Below the pieces are notes generated by a model. The model was not told the origin of the DNA and made no database searches. It saw only the letters and a list, made by a program, of their open reading frames with translations. Of a DNA stretch of 64,000 bases, positions 1 to 10,862 are shown one piece after another. Positions within the stretch are counted from its first letter, which is position 1. Each line of letters starts with the position of its first letter. Source of the DNA: Myrica gale (lineage: Eukaryota > Streptophyta > Magnoliopsida > Fagales > Myricaceae); NCBI GenBank assembly GCA_963930655.1, contig OZ005603.1, forward strand, positions 12,857,001-12,921,000. The letters run 5' to 3'. The translations under genes were made by a program, and so were the position numbers.

Positions 1-110
1 GCTATAAAGAAATAAGATATTTTATAGTAAATTAAAATATAATTAACTTATAATGCCCATTAAGTGAGCAAATATTCACATTAGCGCTTACTCGATATGT
101 TGCCTGATTT

Positions 111-2535
111 TCAACAGTTGTGGAGTACGTACCACTGCGCTTTTGTAAATTCATTTCTATTCAAATCTTGACCCCTACCAGCTCCCAACGGTCGAACAGT
201 TTGAGTAAACACAGAAAATCGACAACTTCGATCATCCATGTAGGCATAATTCCGATCTTTTCTATTAAATCTCGTCTCAACCATACCAATATACATTGAG
301 CAAAAAGTTAAACACTCATCTAACACATAATTCTCCGCTATTGAGCCCTCACATCGTGCCCTGTTCTTAACGAAACGCTTCATCTTCCCCATATACCTCT
401 CCAATGGATACATCCACCAAAATTGAACTGGACCCCCAAGTTTCACCTCTCGAGGTAAATGAACAGCTAAATGAATCATAATAGTAAAAAATGATGGAGG
501 GAATATGTGATCCAACTTGCAAAGAATCATTCCAATGTCCTTCTCTAAATGAATCACAAGTCTCTGAAGAATAAGCTCAACTCAGTCAACGCCGTACATA
601 CTTCGTTTCCCAACAACCAGTGTATCATTGTCGGTAACTGTCGCTGCAACAAGACGTGTGAGTCGTGACTCTTCATACCAATTATCTTTCCTTCATTTAT
701 ATTCACGCACCGAGATATGTTAGAGACGTATCCATCCGGAAACTTGACACACTTCAGCCATTCACAACACTTCTTACGTTCAGCCTTCATTAAAGTAAAT
801 AATGCTCGAGGCATCACCTCATGTTGACCCTGAACATGCAAATGCAAGTCCTTTTTAATGCCCATTAATGCCAAGTCCCTCCGAGCACTAGAATTGTCTT
901 TCGTCTTACCATCGACGTTCATCAAAGTTCCCAACACATTGTCACAAATATTCTTCTCGATGTGCATGACGTCCAAATTATGTCAAAGTTTTAACTCTAA
1001 CCAGTACGGCAACTCAAAGAATATGTTGCGCTTCGTCCAACTTAAGTCAATGTCAACTCGTTTTCTCTTCTTCTGAGTCTTCCCAAACGAACATAACGGT
1101 ACCAATTCAAGTTGTTGAAGTATCTCTTCTCCAGTGACTTCTTCAGACGCTACTCTATACTCTTTTTTCCCGTTAAATATGTCGACATCATGCCTCCACC
1201 CATGCGTAGCGGACAAATACTGGCGATGTCCCAAAAAAAATGTTTACCCCCATGTTTCAACCAAAATGACGTTGTGTTCGCATTGCAATTAGGGCATGCT
1301 AACCGTCCTTTCGTACTCCAACCCGAGAGATTACCAAAAGTCGGGAAGTCATTTATTGTCCAAAGCAAAGCAGTCTGTAACTTGAATTAACTTAATACGG
1401 CCGCGTCGTACGTATGCACTCCATTTTCCCACAAGTCCTTCAACTCATCTAACAATGGCTGCAAGTAGACGTCGATATCATTTCCAGGACTTTTTGGACC
1501 CGGAATAAGCAACGACAACATGAAACTTGGATCTTTCATACATTTCCATGGCGGCAAATTGTATGGAATTAGTACAACTGGTCATATACTATACGATAAG
1601 CTCATGTTGCCAAAAGGATTGAACCTATCAGATGTCAAACCCAACTGGACGTTTCGAGATTCCCGACCAAACCATTCATACTTCTTATCGAGGTCCTTCC
1701 ATACCTCAAAGTCTGCAAGATGTCTCATCACCCCATCTTCAACCACACGCTTCTCTTGGTGCCACCGCATATCCGTTGTCATCTGCCTTGATAAACATGC
1801 CGGTTTCAAGGGAAAATGCCGCAACACTTTTTGTGGAACCTTTGATTTGTTATTTTGACTGTACTTCCACCTCGATTCCCCACACACCAGACACTATTGT
1901 AACTCACTGTGCTCCTTCCAAAACAGTACACAGTCATTTAAACACGCATGTATGTTATCGTAGCTAAATCCTAAATTCTTTCTTAACTTTTTCGCCTCAT
2001 AATAAGATTTAGGAAGTGTCTCCCCCTCCGACAAAGCATCTTTTATCAAGCCCAACACATCTTCAAACGCCTTTACAGTCAAATTATTCCCTGACTTCAC
2101 ATGAAGTAACCTAACAAATAAAGACAACTTGGAGTACTTCTTACGACCGGGATACAACTCTCGCTCAGCATCCGCCCATAACTTGGTATACGCAGAAAAT
2201 CCTTCTCCAGACCCAGACTGGACTGTTTCAGGCTCCGGTATATTCTCATCAACCCCTGCTCCCGCCTCAAAATCTTCTAACATGTCTCTCATATCATCAT
2301 TTATGTTTCCTTCAGAATCAACGTTGCCCGGTTCAAGTTCTAAATTCACCACCCGGTTAGGAACTTCTAAAATTGACTCTCCGTGAAATACCCAATTAGT
2401 GTAACTCTGGTCAAACCCAATTATGAACAAATGATCCTCCATCCTGTCCACACGTTGGAACAACATATTCTTACATCTCTTACATGGACATCTTATCAGA
2501 CCTCGACTATCTGCATAACTATGGGCAACACTCAT
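111..2535 (-). pseudogene. TNP2-type CACTA transposase, broken
   Basis: Cut-and-paste transposase of CACTA elements. On the minus strand from the ATG at 2535, the N-terminal transposase-associated domain comes first, with cysteines in CPCKRCKN and the motif NWVFHGE. The catalytic Tnp2 domain follows (about 1890-560), with CGESRWK, LRHFPLKP, MRWHQE and later DVMHIEKNICDN. DUF4218 lies at about 557-111 (IFPPSFFTIM, HLPREVKLGGPVQFWWMYP). The C-terminal DUF4216 would lie to the left of the window. Reading is interrupted by an in-frame stop near 1895 and by several further stops or frameshifts between 1600 and 550, so about six pieces remain. The family call is secure from domain order; activity is excluded. 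Confidence 0.92.
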
Positions 2536-2929
2536 AAAATCACGAACAACATCACTATATCACGTACTGCACGTACTGCACATAATCCTATTCAAGTTTA
2601 CAATATCACGTACTGCACGTAAATGACCCGACAATTGTGATCAATGCTTTAGGAATTTCGACAGCATTTCCCCTCAGTCCCCAGATACACGCCTACAATA
2701 TTGAGCCTAAACACACCATTTAAGGCAAGTGTGTAAGCTCAATGGTAAATGTATATCCGAAGGACAAAAGGAGATTTGCATCGAAATTTTTAAACACATC
2801 TGTCACAATAGCAAATACAATTACACACATTACGCATATTGTAAACTCAAACTTTCCAAAACGTGGAAAATTCAAGAATTACATCCAGTTCGTTATCCGA
2901 ACTTCGTGTAATTCTTAAACGGGGTCTAA

Positions 2930-3880
2930 GGATACTAAATGAATGCATGACATTACAACAAATACGGTCCGAACCATACACAAATCCTTTCGGACCCATT
3001 TTTCAAAGCGTCCGGACGGTAAATAAACTGTTCGGACTGCGATTGTTGAACAACACATTTCTACAACGCACAGACGCAATTTTCAGTCCAAAAACAATGT
3101 CAAAATCAACCCAAATCACAAACTCTTCAATATAAACACATCACAACCAACCCTAAACTCCATTACTATCATTTTAGAACCTAAAATTTCGAAAAACACA
3201 TGCTTTCATATATTAAAATACGAGTTTTTCATCCTAAAACAATTAAATTTAAAAACCACTAACCTCAAATGCAATCTAACTTCAATTCTCAAATATATGC
3301 TCTTTTCACACCCTCTTCAATGAGATTGAACGCCCAAAATCAGCTCTCCGCTTCTCCTCGTGCTCAAATCTTTCCTTTACTTTTTTTCTCTGTTTTTCCT
3401 CCACTGCCTGCGAATCTGTAACTTTCATACTTATGAATACCATTCGGACCTATAAAATGACGTTCAGACGCATACGTGTATTAATTTACGAGGGAATTCA
3501 TGCCGCCAAAATTTCAATATACGTCCGAACTACTATTTAACCGTCCACACTCCCTCTTAAAGTTCAACACACCGTTTTAGTATTTCTCAAACGACAGCGT
3601 ATGCTCATTAACATATATGTTCGGACAGTCACAGTCCGTCCGAACACTACCTTATCTTACCCGAGACTGTTTAGGAAATACCAACACCATAGCGTCTGAT
3701 AATGAACAATAACGTCCAAATCGTAGTAAAACGAGTTCTTACGGTATTTTGAATTTCAGCAGTCTCGACCGTCTAAACATGTGTTCGGACGGTTTGTTTT
3801 ATATAATACGACACCTTTCGATTTTACATTAATTAGTCCGGACGGATAAATTCAGGTCTGAACGTTTTTGGACAATATGT
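2930..3880. repeat. CACTA-1 palindromic motif array, left block
   Basis: Irregularly spaced copies of GTCCGGAC and one-base variants (GTCCGAAC, GTTCGGAC), often flanked by C and G to give CGTCCGGACG. They occur on both strands between the transposase start and the AT-rich block at 3880-4180. This looks like the subterminal repeat of an En/Spm element, to which the element's own TNPA-like protein would bind; the binding is inferred. The segment contains no gene. Confidence 0.75.
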
Positions 3881-4181
3881 ATTTATTTTATTCATTTTTT
3901 AATTAACTTTATTAGCAAATTTTAAATAGCGAAAGTTAGTTAATAATGTAAATAATAAATACTTTTTTGAGTAAGTGTACCGAAATTATAAACGTAATAT
4001 TAATTAACATATTATATTAACTTCTAATAAATACAAATAACATAATTTCAATGACATAAAACATAATATGAACAAAAACATCAAATAAAATCTATACATG
4101 TCCACAAAACATAATATAAAATTAAATGTCCTCAAAACATAATAAAAAAACAAATGTAATAATAAAAGTAAATAAGGAAGA

Positions 4182-5369
4182 CTACAAATCATCCTCATCA
4201 TCATCAGCCGTGAGTTTTAGGATGTGACGGACGTGACGAAGGTGCTCTTCTATCTGCACGACCCGCTCAGACAGAGGAAAGAGCTTCGCACTGGTTGCCA
4301 CGCCCCTCAAACTCTCCTTAAGCACAATGACCTCCTTCTTCCACCCAGCGTCCATGTCGGCGACCTTCTACTCCAAAGTCGTCAAACAACTTATATCACT
4401 GACCATGAAATGGGTGGGCTGCAAGACCAACCGCATCCGCTGAGACAGCTTCGTCATCATATCGTCTAATCAACTCGGTCGCTACGGCCCAAGTCCATGG
4501 ATCGAGCTCTGCCCAGGATCCTCCCTCTCCATTGCCTCCGCGGGCTGCTTCTGTCGTCTTCCTCTATCAAACCGAGCGGCTTGCAGCGCTTGGCGTGTCT
4601 GGGCCATCGATTTGGAGAGCGTGGTCTTGTTGTTCGGCTCGTCACCACCCTCGGGTACCAGCATGGCGTGCAGGAACTGGGTCAGAAGAATCTCGTGCAG
4701 CAGTGAAGTCGTAGCATCAATCTTCAAAGCCTCTGCACGAATGGACTAGTAGATGTATGATGATATATCAACAGATAGCTCCTGTACAACTACCAGGTAC
4801 AGGAACTCGGCCCGGCCATACTACAGCTTTGTGGTATGCTTCTTCGGGTCGATGGAGGAGCATAGGATCACATGCATGATTCGCCAAAAAGAAAGCAGTT
4901 GCCCGTGTACCATATAGGCTCTGTCCAAGATCGTTGTATCATCCCCCAACATGGTTCGGAATACCTTGGCCTTAGTAGGCCGGTCGTCCTCGCTCATTGG
5001 CAGGTTTCAGAACGCTGTCAAATCTCTCTCGTACCCGAAGAAATTTGTCAGCTCGTCCGGCGAGAATATGATCGGAACGTTATGGACAGTAACCTCCATA
5101 CTAGGCTCCTCGAGGTCCCTCTCCCGTAATATAGAGCAATAAAACTCGAGGACCATATTTTTCGACACATAGCCGGTCCTGTGGATCAGTGGAAGCCAAC
5201 CTAACCCCTCCACCATTTCTGGAAGCCTCCGACCCTCAAATGTGAGGCCGTTAAGGTCGGCCAATTTGATGTCCCGCTCAAAAACAATCGAGCGAGACGT
5301 AATGATCGTTGTATGCTGCTCCAATGTCAAAGCTCGAGTGGAAGATTGCTCCTCCTCATTGCTACTCAT
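4182..5369 (-). pseudogene. CACTA second-ORF protein (putative plant transposon protein domain plus coiled coil), broken
   Basis: From the ATG at 5369 (MSSNEEEQ) to the TAG at 4182 is 396 codons in one frame, interrupted by about six in-frame stops and no frameshift that I can see. The N-terminal part (R-x-I-x-FERDIKLADL, VLEFYCSI, DELTNFFGYERD) resembles the 'putative plant transposon protein' domain that accompanies plant transposons. The C-terminal third is charged and heptad-like (LQPTHFMV, ERVVQIEEHLRHVRHILK) and ends in an acidic tail (DDDEDDL). In En/Spm the second ORF makes the DNA-binding TNPA. By position this could be its equivalent, but the sequence family differs and the role is inferred. 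Confidence 0.65.
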
Positions 5370-5389
5370 TTTTTAGTGAATCTGCACAA

Positions 5390-6760
5390 AATAACGTTTG
5401 AACGGTTAGCATAACGTCTGAACGAAAACTACACCGTCCAAACATCAAGATATACGTCCGGACGTATAATATAAGCGTCTGCATATGAACAAAACGTCAA
5501 CGTATCGATTTTGGATACCCGTCCCAACCCTAAGAAGATAAAAAAAAACTATTTAAATTTAATATTAAAGCGTCCGGACTGCATTGAAAGACAGTCCAGA
5601 CATCCCAACCCTAAGACGATAAAAAAATTATTTCAATTTAACATTAAAGCATCCGGACTTCCTTGAAAGAGAGTCCGGACATAATCAAAACGACAATGTA
5701 TACCACCGAAATATTACGACAAGAGTCAGAACGCCCAAACACAAGTCCGGATGCCCACATAATGAGTCCAAACACTGTGTGAACAATGACCGAGTTGACT
5801 CAGCCATGGCAGCGTCCCTCCACCTCCCCCACTCGCCCAAAAATTACACCAAAACATAAACTAATATACTTAAAACAAACCAAACACTTAACACTATCAA
5901 TTTCTACGTAAAAAATCAATCAAAAACACAATCTACAATACAAAAAATAGAATTGAAATTCTATACATAAAATTATATAAAAAAAAGAAGTTTTGACCAA
6001 TAAAATCTTGTTAAAAATAAGCAAAAAACATACCTGGATGTGATTAGATACACGGGAGAGTGATATTACGTCGAGATTTGTGAAGAAAAAACTTGGGTTT
6101 TGAGAGTTTTTTTGAGAGAAAGGTTCGGTGTTCGTGAAAATGACGAACTGTTCGTCTTTTCAAAATACGTCGATCGCGTCCGAACCCAATTTTGGACGTC
6201 CGAAATGTATTTTGCACACGTGGCCCAATCATCTTTTGAAACCATTCGGCACAATTAAGACGTCCGGACGTATTATTAAGGCATGCGAACATCTATTCCG
6301 GACGTTGCAAAGAATTGAGGCGACGTGGAAGTGCACGATTGGCTAAATAAACGGCGAATCCCTTATGGACTTTTGACAAACGTGCGGACGGATAAAGCCA
6401 TTTTCAACTTTCGTATAACGAAAACACGTGTACGCCATGCGACGGTTAAGTGAACGTCCAGGCCTGCTCAAACACGTTCCAACGGGTACCTCATTTACTT
6501 TCAGATGCGATGCAGGAGTCCGGAGGCGCATGTAGATATTGCTTATCAAAGAAAAAAAATGGTGAATTACGTGCGGACTTCTATTAAACGTTCGGACGGG
6601 TACAACCATTTTTAACTCTCGTATAAGGAAAACACGTGTACGCCATATGATGCGACGATTTAGTGAACGTTCGGACTTTCTCAAAACCCGTTCCAACGGG
6701 TGCCTCACTAACTTTCGGTAACAATGCAGGAGTCCGGACGCGCTTGTAGAGAGTCCTAAC
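5390..6760. repeat. CACTA-1 palindromic motif array, middle block
   Basis: Dense copies of the GTCCGGAC family (for example GACGTCCGGACGT near 6260) on both sides of a motif-poor AT-rich stretch (about 5820-6050). Near-duplicate units occur: the segments around 6380-6520 and 6570-6740 both contain AAAACACGTGTACGCCAT followed by a GAACGT-C-GG half-site and later AATGCAGGAGTCCGGA in the second, GATGCAGGAGTCCGGA in the first. No coding sequence is supported here; the short ORFs are by-products of the repeats. Confidence 0.7.
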
Positions 6761-7170
6761 GGATAGCAGATTTATTTCACAGATTAAATTAACACAATTT
6801 ACTTTATTTCACAAAACCTAATTTATTTAAATGAATTAATTTAAGTAAATAATTTAATTTATTTCATTAAACTCAATATAATTTGACAAAAATATTTAAC
6901 TTAATTTCTTTATTTTAAATACATAATATATATATATATAATTAATAATATTTTTATACATAAATATCAATTATAATTAATCGTCAATTTAATTATAACT
7001 ATTTATTTAATTTTATTAATTAAATCTACTGAAAAAAAACATAATTAATATAAAATATCAAAAATAATCCAAATACTCAATAAAAAACCACAATCGTAAT
7101 GTTATTACAAGCTACAAACGGTTCATTAAAACGATAAATAAATAACTAAGTTTAAAACAGAAACAGAAGA

Positions 7171-7557
7171 CTAGTACAAATCACGATCTGCGACTGGCTC
7201 GTCCAAATCTTGTCCGAGGGCATCACGAACATGCGCCAAATGCTCCTTCATATTATCCATCCGTCTGACGAGTGTCTGCAGCTATACCGAAATGGTATGG
7301 ACAGACTGGGACAATTGTTCTCTCATCCTTATTAGTTCCCTCCGCATAATATTCAGCTCTTCCGTTATAGCCCTATCTATCAGAGCAAGTTTCGTCTCCA
7401 GACCGGTCAAACGGCAATGGAGCTCCACGCACAATGAATGTGTCGGCTGCATGATCGCCCGAATACTCTCGTTTAACTCCGCTAAATACGTGTCTTCCCA
7501 GGATGGTCACTCTGTCTGTCCCCCGACATTGGTGATACTTCTTCCAGAGTGTTCCAT
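7171..7557 (-). pseudogene. Coiled-coil ORF of CACTA-1, paralogous to the end of the second ORF
   Basis: An ATG at 7557 (MEHSGRSITN) opens 129 codons to the TAG at 7171, with two in-frame stops. The protein is charged and helical (LNESIRAIMQPTHSL, LTGLETKLALIDRA, MDNMKEHLAHVRDALG) and ends DLDEPVADRDLY. It matches the C-terminal third of the protein at 4182-5369 in layout and in key positions: the QPTH motif, a Leu-Glu-x-Lys stretch, an EHL-x-HVR stretch and an acidic end. It is therefore a duplicated copy of that module, or the remains of a second, nested CACTA element. Function unknown. Confidence 0.6.
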
Positions 7558-7599
7558 GGTCAACCTAGCAAAACCATCCGAACATGAGTTTAAAACGTT

Positions 7600-8520
7600 C
7601 GCACGACAGTCAAATTGCGTCGTTTAAATTTTAGGACGTCCGGACATAATAAAAGGCATCTGCACGTACAATAACAGTCCTGATGGTTTATAACAAGTCC
7701 GGACGTCATTTCATGACGTCCGGACCTGGTTCAACGAAGACTAGCCAAACAGCCTAATTTCATAAAATAAAACATCATAACAAACTAAACAATCGACGAT
7801 ATTTAATCGAAATACATAAAATAAAACAACATAACAAACGTTTTACTTGAAGTTCTTTGAGAAATCTCGAATGGAGAGTGAAAACATCCGAGAGAAAAGT
7901 ACGAGAGAACGAGTGAGTTATAGATTTTGACAAAGTCTGTCGATTTAATGTGGCGGGTAACCGTCCGAACGTGTTATAGTAGAGTTCGGACGGGTTTCAA
8001 CAGTTATATTGACACGTGGCTCTATCAAATTTAACGTCATTAAATATGCCCGATTCGAAATGGTTCTAGAAGTTAGACGGTCTGCACGCTATTTGTTTCT
8101 CCGAACTGTATCGATGTCACGTGTCTGAAGTTTTGCAACGTGGAAGCACATAATTCGCAGAAAATGCATTTATAATTGTGCGGACCTTTTTTTGTACCGT
8201 TCGGACTTGGGTATTTTTTCCGTTGGAACGTGTTTTATGACGTCCGGACATAATTGAGTATTAATGACGATTTTTAATTTGTCAGTCTAGCCTGAAAATT
8301 ACTATTCGTTAGGTAATGTCTGTTCGGACTGTGTATAAAAAGACTCCGGACGGTATTGTAAAAATTTTGACAATTCTAATTGTCACTCAGTTACGACGAT
8401 GTGAAATTTGTCACCCTGCAGCGAGTCCAAATGTGTACCTTGAGAGTCCGGACACGTGTATGTCGTCACACCAGCAATACGTCCGAACGAGGTTGTGACA
8501 GGTTCGGACGGTTTTGGAGT
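7600..8520. repeat. CACTA-1 palindromic motif array, right subterminal block
   Basis: Copies of GTCCGGAC/GTTCGGAC/GTCCGAAC, several as perfect GACGTCCGGAC, lie within the last kilobase before the CACTA terminus at 8636. This is where TNPA-type binding sites sit in En/Spm. Confidence 0.75.
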
Positions 8521-8570
8521 TCCTGAATGGTTTTGGGTGACGAAATTAATATTTTTTCATTAAAAATTCA

Positions 8571-8619
8571 CTTTAGGTGACAAAATTTGGTTTGACACCC
8601 AAAATTTTGTCACCTAAAG
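8571..8619. repeat. CACTA-1 terminal hairpin
   Basis: A perfect 18-bp inverted repeat: CTTTAGGTGACAAAATTT at 8571-8588 and its complement at 8602-8619, with a 13-base spacer. It lies 17 bases inside the element end. Confidence 0.85.
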
Positions 8620-8710
8620 TATTATTTCTTATAGTGAGCAGCCTAACATTTGGGAGCCTTCAGTTTCTTCTTCGTTACGTGGTAGTGGATATAATTCTAA
8701 CGAACGTTAT

Positions 8711-8864
8711 TGGATTCAAGAAAATGACTTCTAATATATTGAGTAATGTAAAACTAGAATAAATATAGAGTGATTTATATACATGAGTAAAATGAGCTTT
8801 CAGCTCTGTAACTAAAAATAACTAACTGCTGACTAAACTAACAGTCGTAACAATCTAGCTAATA
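8711..8864 (-). repeat. Copia LTR, 3' copy in element orientation
   Basis: It begins TGGATTCAAGAAAATGACTT and ends at GCTAATA, next to a purine-rich tract on the minus strand. The same sequence recurs at 12788-12897 plus 15361-15411. Confidence 0.85.
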
Positions 8865-9479
8865 GTCCCCCTCAAGCTGAACTGTGTATGTTTAACAGAC
8901 CGAGTTTGGTAACTAAAAAATGGAACAAATCTTTGGATAAGGGCTTGGAACAAACATATAGAGATCGACTGCCACCTGCCACCAATTTTCGCTGAACCAT
9001 CTCTCGAACCAGGTGCCAGTCGATCTCTATATGTTTGGTTCTTTCATGGAACATTGGATTGGTGGCAATGTGGAGTGTTGTTTTGCTATCACAAAAGAGA
9101 AGTGTTGGTTTGTCATGAACAATGTGAAAATCATGAAGAAGAGTCACCAACCACTTCAATTCATTGCATGTCATACTATAGATCTATATTCTGCCTCAAC
9201 AAAAGACTGGCTGACAATAGCTTGCTTCTTTGATTTCCATGAAATCAAAGAATCGCCCAAAAAAAAGAGTAAAGCATGTGATTGATCTTTGGGTGTTTGG
9301 ACAAGCTCCCCAGTCAGCATCACAAAAGGCTTTTAACTGGACAGAGGAGGAGCTGGATACACTACAAGAATTTCGGGCTTTTGGGACGAAGGGCAGGTGT
9401 CCCAAAAGCCTAGAAAACTGTCGCAACAGTTATGTCCCAGAAGGCTTCTGGGATGCCAAACCCGTAATCCAACCCAAAT

Positions 9480-10200
9480 TCGGGTAGTCCGAACTAAAAA
9501 TATCCTAGTTGGGACTGAAGGTCCAAATCCGTTCCAAAAGACCCACTTTCAGCAATCAGAGTCTGAACTACTAACCAACCTTGTTCATACTCCTATCAAA
9601 CGGGTAAACAGTTTGGACATACAATTCATAGTCCGAACTGGGTCATAATTTGAATATACCAAAAATTAGTCGAAACTTGTAATAGTCCAAACAACCATAA
9701 CCATGTCCGAATCCAAAAACATAAGTCCGAACAGATTTGTAGTTCGAACTAAAATGTTGTTTTAACCTGTAAAACTTCATCTGAACTCTGTGTAAGTCCA
9801 AACATAAACAACATTAGTCCCAACAAACTGGTAGTTAGAACCCATAAAACTTAGTCCAGACTATAATGAAGTTTCAACTGCTCGAGTTTAGTGCGAACTG
9901 AAAACAAAGTTTGAACATCTCAAAATACAGTTCTTGTTCGGACTAGTGGTGGTATGTTTGAACTTAATATATATTTGTGGTAACTAATAAAATGATGTTG
10001 GAACTTGGTTTCGATTGGAGCAGACTTTAGCGAGTTTGGACTTGTCGAGTTTCTTTATAGTTTTAGTCTGAACCACTGGTTCTCAGACCTGATAGAAATC
10101 AGCTCGAACTTGTATTCTATAAGTCCCAACTGGGACCTGTAATTTAATACATGTTCGAACTTTAAAAATGTAGGTTCGAACTGAGACCTGTAATTTATGC
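9480..10200. repeat. CACTA-3 AGTCCGAAC motif array
   Basis: Many irregularly spaced copies of AGTCCGAACT, AGTCTGAAC, GTTCGAAC and related sequences on both strands. They lie just inside the CACTA terminus. The core GTCCGAAC is also a common variant in the CACTA-1 arrays. Confidence 0.7.
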
Positions 10201-10488
10201 AGAATCCCAAAAAATTAAAACCAAAATACCTCAATAAACCCATACATAAATGTGTTACAATAGATTACAAAGTACTATCATCCATACAAGAAATCAATAC
10301 AGGTCTTCATAAGTCAAAGTTACAAAAATAACATCATTCTCCAAATGTTAAACATTATTTTTAATGTAATGGTACTAGGCAAACATAAATCCAAAATAAC
10401 ATACGTCCAAAATAAGCATCAATCCAAACTAATATAAGTCCAACATAATATAAGACACATTGTCCAACAATGGATATGGGAATAGGGT

Positions 10489-10862
10489 CTACAAACCGTG
10501 GGAGGAGTTCGCCATGAAATCATTCATGCACTCCCTCATTTCCCTCATCAATCTGTCCTCCAACTCTTTCATCTCTTATTGTCACTGAGCTCACATGCGC
10601 TCCATCTCTACTTTCCACTCTATTTTCATCTGCTCTACCTCAGCTTCCTGTTCTGCTTTCAATCTATCTAACTCCAACTGTGCATCTCTTAATTTTCATG
10701 CTACACTGATGGATGATGAACCCAAGCTTCTTGGAGGCTTCACTGCTTGCCCCAATCCCCTAACATAGCCATGCTTGGGGCCTAGGACCTGATGGAGAAT
10801 ATCAATGTCGGTGTAGGAACTCACATCTAAGATAGCTTGCTCTTATAATTTCCTCATCTTTT
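10489..10862 (-). pseudogene. CACTA second-ORF (plant transposase, Ptta/En/Spm type), C-terminal remnant
   Basis: On the minus strand a conserved block GPKHGYVRGLGQAVKP is followed by a long charged helix (LRDAQLELDRLKAEQEAEVEQ is split by nothing, then IEWKVEMERM) and the end FMANSSHGL before the TAG at 10489. The pattern of a G-x-V-R-G-x-G block followed by a coiled coil is typical of the plant transposase (Ptta/En/Spm) family. Stops interrupt the helix. The upstream part of the gene is not recognisable. Confidence 0.6.

Larger units (their letters stand above)
1..8636 (-). mobile_element. CACTA (En/Spm) DNA transposon, degenerate, left end outside window
   Basis: The right end is a CACTA terminus: the plus strand ends TTTCTTATAGTG at 8636, which reads CACTATAAGAAA inward on the minus strand. 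All coding remnants are on the minus strand, in the order expected for transcription from 8636 leftwards: a short coiled-coil ORF (7171-7557), a second-ORF protein (4182-5369) and the TNP2 transposase (2535 to beyond base 1). Between them lie arrays of a self-complementary GTCCGGAC motif, resembling the subterminal repeats bound by TNPA-like proteins in En/Spm. The left terminus and the C-terminal transposase domain (DUF4216) lie beyond the window. Every coding part has stops or frameshifts, so this copy is dead. It may be a composite of two related elements (see findings). Confidence 0.9.

Noticed and set aside
2930-10200. Regularly recurring short palindromes resembling a CRISPR or satellite array
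   Set aside because: Spacing is irregular, units are on both strands and degenerate, and the context is a plant CACTA element; they fit subterminal transposon repeats.
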